Of a DNA stretch of 64,000 bases, positions 59,917 to 64,000 are shown in pieces. This DNA comes from RPRC01 sp040773465 (GTDB lineage Bacteria; Desulfobacterota; Desulfuromonadia; Geobacterales; Geobacteraceae). Position numbers and translations under genes: made by a program. Each line of letters begins with the position of its first letter. Position 1 is the first letter of the stretch. The notes beneath the pieces were generated by a model. The model ran no database searches. It was not told the DNA's origin and saw only the letters and a list, made by a program, of their open reading frames with translations. The stretch is taken from positions 55,282 to 119,281 of the forward strand of contig JAXGWF010000003.1 in assembly GCA_040773465.1 (NCBI GenBank). Reading direction: 5' to 3'.

Positions 59917-61610
59917 CAGTCTTTATCCTCCTTTACATCAGCGTCTTGCCCAACTGCGTTGATTTCTCCGATTTCCGCCCCGAATAACTCCAAGGCGGCC
60001 GTAACAAGCGGGTGTTTGCGCGCTATACCTTCCAGCTCCCGCTGTCGTCCGTCAGCCTCAAGGCTTTTTTTTTCCCGCATCGTTTGCGGAAGCCCCGAAT
60101 TCTCTCCCGAAAGAGAGGTGAGTCGAACCGCGGGTTTTGCCTTGCAATAACGCCCGGCCAATTCCGTGAGCACGGCCAACGCCTCGGGATCCTGAAGTTG
60201 CGAAAGGTGAAAAGATCCTGACGGGAAGCCAATTTCAATGTTTTCCTCCGTAAACCGCAGCGGGCGGCCATGCTCCAGAATCTTGCCAAGCCTCTTTTTC
60301 TCCCGGTTGACAAAAGCGACGAATCCCGGCCAGCCCTCTTGCCCCCCCTGTAAGGCAGGCGCTGCTGGTTTCCGGACAACAGGTAGCGTCTCAGCACCAA
60401 TCGCCACGGCACCGGTATCCGGCCGGGAAGCAGACGACGGCAAGGCCGGAGCGGAAACACTATTCCCCGACAAACGCTCCAAGGATTTCAACCGCGCCAG
60501 TATCTCATCAACCGGAACAATCGGCAGAATCGTGCACATTCTCAGCAGGGCCATTTCGAGAATGAGGCGGGTAAAACCGGACAGCGCCATTTCAGACTCG
60601 GCCTTCAACAGAATGGAGAGATACCGCTGCAGCTGATCAAGCGTCGCCGAGGCGACCTGTTTCCGAATGTCAACCATCTCACCCTCGGCAAGGTCAAGAA
60701 GTTCAGCCGGATTGGCCGCAACCTTCAACACGACGAGATTTCTGAAATGATCGATCAGTTCCTGGCAGAAATTGCGCATGTTGTACCCAAAGATATCAAC
60801 GCGTGCCACAATATCGAGAGCAGCTTGGCAGTCCCGGGCAAAAACGGTTTGGGACGTTTCGAGAAGCAACCGCCTGTCGACCACGCCGAGGAGAGCAATC
60901 ACCTCATCATCATCGACGCTGTCGCCGCAAAATGCCAGCACCTGGTCGAGAGTGGAAAGAGCGTCCCGCATACTTCCATCACCCTTGCGGGCAATGGCTG
61001 TCAGGGAGTCGTCACTGATGGCAACCTTCTCTTCGTCAACGATATTCCTCAGAAGCGCCACGATCTTGGAAAGCGGAATTCTCTTGAAATCAAAGCGCTG
61101 ACAGCGGGACAGAATCGTAATGGGAACCTTGTGGGGTTCGGTGGTGGCAAAGATGAATTTTACATGGGCGGGAGGCTCTTCCAACGTCTTGAGCAGCGCA
61201 TTAAAAGCGCTCGTTGAAAGCATGTGAACTTCATCAATAATGAAAATCTTGAAGCGGCAACGGGATGGGAGATACTTGATGTTCTCCCTGAGCTCGCGGA
61301 TATCCTCGACACCGGTATTGGAAGCGCCGTCTATCTCGAAAACGTCTACGGAGTTTCCGGCTGTAATCTCACGGCACGCCGGACACTCGTTACAAGGCTC
61401 CGGAGCTGGTCCCAGCTCACACTGGAGTGCCTTGGCGAGAATGCGGGCGGCACTTGTCTTCCCTACTCCACGGGCACCGGTAAACAGGAAGGCATGGGCA
61501 ACCCTGCCTGATTCAATCGCATTCTTCAGTGTCCTGCAGACATGCTCCTGACCGATAAGATCGCTGAATGTCTGCGGCCGCCATTTTCTCGCTAAAACAA
61601 GGTATGACAA
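59916..61610 (-). CDS. dnaX: DNA polymerase III subunit gamma/tau
   Basis: Clamp-loader ATPase. Walker A GARGVGKTSAARIL, zinc motif built from CELGPAPEPCNECPAC, Walker B FIIDEVHMLSTSAFNALL, sensor and arginine finger SRCQRFDF. The conserved AAA+ core ends near residue 365; the 200-residue tail is diverse and could be the tau-like part. Length 564 aa. No obvious A-run frameshift site for a short gamma form was seen. Translationally coupled to ebfC. Confidence 0.97.
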   Translation of the reverse strand: MSYLVLARKWRPQTFSDLIGQEHVCRTLKNAIESGRVAHAFLFTGARGVGKTSAARILAKALQCELGPAPEPCNECPACREITAGNSVDVFEIDGASNTGVEDIRELRENIKYLPSRCRFKIFIIDEVHMLSTSAFNALLKTLEEPPAHVKFIFATTEPHKVPITILSRCQRFDFKRIPLSKIVALLRNIVDEEKVAISDDSLTAIARKGDGSMRDALSTLDQVLAFCGDSVDDDEVIALLGVVDRRLLLETSQTVFARDCQAALDIVARVDIFGYNMRNFCQELIDHFRNLVVLKVAANPAELLDLAEGEMVDIRKQVASATLDQLQRYLSILLKAESEMALSGFTRLILEMALLRMCTILPIVPVDEILARLKSLERLSGNSVSAPALPSSASRPDTGAVAIGAETLPVVRKPAAPALQGGQEGWPGFVAFVNREKKRLGKILEHGRPLRFTEENIEIGFPSGSFHLSQLQDPEALAVLTELAGRYCKAKPAVRLTSLSGENSGLPQTMREKKSLEADGRQRELEGIARKHPLVTAALELFGAEIGEINAVGQDADVKEDKD

Positions 61611-61816
61611 CGGTGGGCCCCACTGGTAACGGTTTCAAAAAAAGAAGGGAAACCATTCTCGACCAAGGAATCACAAGCTCCCCAGCCCTGCACCTAGACT
61701 TCCTTTCCCTCTGCCTTCCAAAGAATCGTGACGGCTTTACAGTAAGTATTCAGTAGTACCACCGCCGAAGTTCATGCAGACGACATGGAATCGAATGGAT
61801 GGGAAGGGGATGGAGA

Positions 61817-61950
61817 TTTTACGGACACGACTGATAGCTGGGCTACCCCGCGGCACACGGTGGCGGTTACTGCCGTTGCTTCCTTCCGGACCTGGCGGGG
61901 TTCATAACCTTCCGTTGCGCGAGACCCAGCTATCAGCCGTGTCCGTAAAA
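61817..61950 (-). ncRNA. ffs: Signal recognition particle RNA (4.5S type)
   Basis: The minus strand holds the SRP core CAGGTCCGGAAGGAAGCA with its GGAA tetraloop and symmetric loop. The flanks fold into one long hairpin: TTTTACGGACACG at 61817-61829 pairs with 61938-61950, and GATAGCTGGG pairs with CCCAGCTATC. The ends are approximate. It binds Ffh and targets membrane proteins. The 206-base gap to dnaX has no gene. Confidence 0.95.
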
Positions 61951-62061
61951 CACGAAACAGGCACTACCCGCGATCCGACACCGAAACTCCGTCAATAGAG
62001 TCTGCCACCCGGGATACTGCCTGCCTTATCTGAAAAGCATTTCATCTTTTACATACAAAAC

Positions 62062-62152
62062 TGGCGGAGAGAGAGGGATTTGAACCCTCGGTACGCTATT
62101 AACGCACACACGATTTCCAGTCGTGCTCCTTCAGCCGCTCGGACATCTCTCC
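62062..62152 (-). tRNA. tRNA-Ser (GGA)
   Basis: 91 bases with encoded CCA. Acceptor GGAGAGA pairs with TCTCTCC; anticodon loop CTGGAAA gives GGA; the long variable arm (GTGCGTTAATAGCGTAC) is typical of serine tRNAs; T-loop GGTTCAAATCC. Decodes UCC/UCU. Confidence 0.97.
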
Positions 62153-62345
62153 GTGAAGGGAAAATATATATGAATCGTCATTGTGTTGTAAAGCTATTTT
62201 TTTACCCCAGACAACCTCGAATCATGGCCTGAATTCTCCAAACCTTCTTTTATTTGATTAATCAACTCAAAAGAATTATCCTAGAGAACTCGAAACTACT
62301 ATCCGGGCATAACGTGAACTCAAATTCCGAGAAAGAGGTCTTGCC

Positions 62346-63002
62346 ATGAAAAAATTCCTGTTTATGTTTTTTGCACTCACTATTGCTACGCTGCCGAACG
62401 TGACGGCTCACGCGGCAGAGGCCGCCACCGGCCCCGACCAGCAAAACGTAGCCACCGAGAATATCATGACACCAGAGGCACCCCCAACGGAACCGCCGAC
62501 CATCTCCGCTCCCGATCAAACAAACCCGGCAACACCTGAGCGGATTATCAAGATAGGTTTCGTCGACATGGCCAAGGTTGCCAGTGATTCCGTCCCCGGC
62601 AAAGCTGCATATGCCGAAGTCAAGGCAGAATCAGCTAAATATCAGAAACAAATCAAATCAAAAGAAAAGCAATTGAAAAAGCAAAAAGCTTCAATTGAAG
62701 CACAAATGCCTTCGCTTACGCCGGCCCAGCGATCGGTAAAAGCGAAAGATTTTCAGAAAAAGCTGGAAAGCTTCCAGAAATTTCTCCAGAAAGCCGAGCA
62801 AGATATTCGCACAAAAGAAGCCAAACTGTTGCAAAAACTTTACGAATCAGTTGTCACGTCGGCAAATGACTACGGAACGGCAAACGGTTATGCAGCCATC
62901 GTAATGAAGAAAGAGCTTCTTTTCATCGACAGCACAATCAAAATTCAGGATATAACAGCGGAAATCATCACACTACTCGACAAAACTCCGAAAACAAAAT
63001 GA
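62346..63002 (+). CDS. OmpH/Skp-family periplasmic chaperone, 218 aa
   Basis: GAAAGAGG precedes the ATG. Signal peptide at 1-23 (FLFMFFALTIATLPNVTAHA). Residues about 25-65 are a Pro/Thr/Ala-rich linker absent from E. coli Skp. The OmpH core then begins IIKIGFVDMAKVASDSVPGK, followed by a long coiled coil of Lys/Gln/Glu (KQIKSKEKQLKKQKASIEAQ) and the closing beta element GYAAIVMKKELLFID. Skp holds unfolded outer-membrane proteins in the periplasm. Not next to bamA or lpxD, the usual neighbours, so it could be a paralogue. Confidence 0.9.
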   Translation: MKKFLFMFFALTIATLPNVTAHAAEAATGPDQQNVATENIMTPEAPPTEPPTISAPDQTNPATPERIIKIGFVDMAKVASDSVPGKAAYAEVKAESAKYQKQIKSKEKQLKKQKASIEAQMPSLTPAQRSVKAKDFQKKLESFQKFLQKAEQDIRTKEAKLLQKLYESVVTSANDYGTANGYAAIVMKKELLFIDSTIKIQDITAEIITLLDKTPKTK

Positions 63003-63055
63003 ACCCGTAAACGGGTCACGACTCATTCGGCTTTTCTTGAAGAAGACCGGAAGGA

Positions 63056-63107
63056 CCATGATCCGTGACGCCTGAACGCCGAGGCGAGCAGGCGTCACGG
63101 ATCATGG
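63056..63107. repeat. Palindromic repeat, 19-bp perfect arms
   Basis: CCATGATCCGTGACGCCTG (63056-63074) and its exact complement (63089-63107) bracket 14 bases containing CGCC-GA-GGCG. The inner part matches, inverted, the right end of the 167-bp element at 24611-24777. It lies between convergent genes and has no T-run, so it looks like a dispersed REP-type repeat more than a terminator. Confidence 0.75.
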
Positions 63108-63215
63108 ATTCAGGAAAGGATTAGATGAGGGAAAAGACGTGATATAAACAGCTGTCCACGAGCACTATAAGAGGCAGAACCGTTTATCTGCGCAACACGT
63201 GGCCGCTTTTTCCGG

Positions 63216-63656
63216 TTATCGGAAACCAATACGGCAAAACAGCCTGCCAAAAACAATATTCAAGGGATTCGATCGAGCCAGAAAGCGCAGCACCGGCGGC
63301 TTGCGCATACCGAAATCCCTGAGCTCGACGCTTCCTCCTTTGGTTATACCCTCTCGAAAGAATCGCAAAGCGTCCGCCTTGTTTCCGGAAATGAGCTTGA
63401 CTTTTCCAAGATTAAGATAATGTTCAGGATTTTCAGGCTCATGTTCAAGAGAGACCATGCACAGTTCAACCCCCCGGGAAACCTGCCCTCTTTCTTTTGC
63501 AATACAGTAGCCCAAATAGGAATACCATCCCTTGTTGTCTTCAAGTTCCAAAGCTTTTTCAAGGCATGCCAATCCCGCCACGGTGTTGTCCAAGGCTATA
63601 GCTCTTCGAGCACGCTCAAACCTTAGAACTCCATTCTCGGATTTTTGCATCTTCAT
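63216..63656 (-). CDS. TPR-repeat protein, 146 aa
   Basis: GGAGG lies upstream of the ATG at 63656 (MKMQKSENGV). Three TPR-like helical pairs are visible: RFERARRAIALDNTVAGLAC, ALELEDNKGWYSYLGYCIAK, and NPEHYLNLGKVKLISGNKAD. The C-terminal tail is basic with small hydrophobic patches (RKPPVLRFLARSNPLNIVFG). TPRs mediate protein-protein contacts; no partner is evident. It is convergent with the OmpH-like gene. The last 340 bases of the window contain no gene I can support. Confidence 0.82.
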   Translation of the reverse strand: MKMQKSENGVLRFERARRAIALDNTVAGLACLEKALELEDNKGWYSYLGYCIAKERGQVSRGVELCMVSLEHEPENPEHYLNLGKVKLISGNKADALRFFREGITKGGSVELRDFGMRKPPVLRFLARSNPLNIVFGRLFCRIGFR

Positions 63657-64000
63657 CAAACACTTCACCTCCAAAACCCGGCCAAAAAAAATTGTGGCTT
63701 TACGTCAGCCATATCCACAACTGCGTAGAATTTCGCAACAAAATCTCACGTGAAAACGACGTAACAAAGAACGGTACATTTTCAAAAGCCAAAGAGATCG
63801 TCCAGAACCCAGAAGCGACGGCTACAAAGCACAACAACTCTGATTTCGAGGCAATTTATTTAGTGTCCATCCGGAAAGTGCAACCTATTGAAAAATATCG
63901 TAAAAAGGTAATTTCTCAGTTTGGTTTTGCGCCGGAATATGGTATATTAGCAGAGCTAATCGGCTGATATTGTTAGACTATTAACTCTGCAAGGACCAAA

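Noticed and set aside
63692..63967. 91-codon ORF at the right edge
   Set aside because: No ribosome site, low-complexity AT-rich content and no family resemblance.

Overview
The window looks like a chromosomal segment of a Geobacter-type bacterium (Geobacterales/Desulfuromonadales). Evidence: a single-chain pyruvate:ferredoxin oxidoreductase, an MglA/MglB GTPase pair, a Rex redox repressor, many hybrid histidine kinases with PAS domains, a radical-SAM enzyme of the type I remember as the 'geopeptide' maturase, and a moderate GC content with strong Shine-Dalgarno sites. No phage, CRISPR array or rRNA is visible.

Layout. 1-10.8 kb: partial TetR regulator, an unrecognised protein, a LytS-like hybrid kinase, ppk with an RRM protein, a decayed kinase, a lipoprotein, and a chemotaxis receptor behind a sigma-28-type promoter. 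10.9-19.7 kb: signalling block on the minus strand: rex / thioredoxin-like ferredoxin / giant hybrid kinase behind a promoter that carries a Rex-type operator, then a REC-PAS kinase with its sigma-54 response regulator. 20-26 kb: MscS-family channel, MBL-fold hydrolase, Nnr repair enzyme, a palindromic repeat element, and small proteins around an ArsR regulator. 26.5-31 kb: P-type ATPase, two small proteins and HtpX, with a yybP-ykoY (Mn2+) riboswitch plus terminator in front of htpX. 31.2-36.7 kb: decayed accessory zone (frameshifted flavin reductase, deleted group II intron reverse transcriptase) next to an SNF2/SWIM gene pair and tRNA-Asn.

37-43.8 kb is the most interesting part. Two 34-residue genes absent from ordinary ORF calling flank a radical-SAM/SPASM enzyme. 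The peptides align without gaps at 17 of 34 positions and share an aromatic-Cys-Cys motif and a Phe-x-Pro-Phe-Arg-Ser ending. Each has its own promoter, and a terminator separates the first from the maturase. A TonB-dependent receptor lies just upstream, and divergent from it are a periplasmic binding protein and a membrane hybrid kinase. This looks like a ribosomally made, post-translationally modified peptide locus with a possible uptake/sensing module attached; the link is inference.

44-64 kb is ordinary housekeeping: ACT-domain regulator, peptide deformylase, protoporphyrinogen oxidase, a CbpA-like DnaJ, two parvulin chaperones, mfd, mglA/mglB, nifJ, recR, ebfC, dnaX, SRP RNA, tRNA-Ser, an OmpH-like chaperone and a TPR protein. 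A second copy of the palindromic repeat lies at 63.1 kb.
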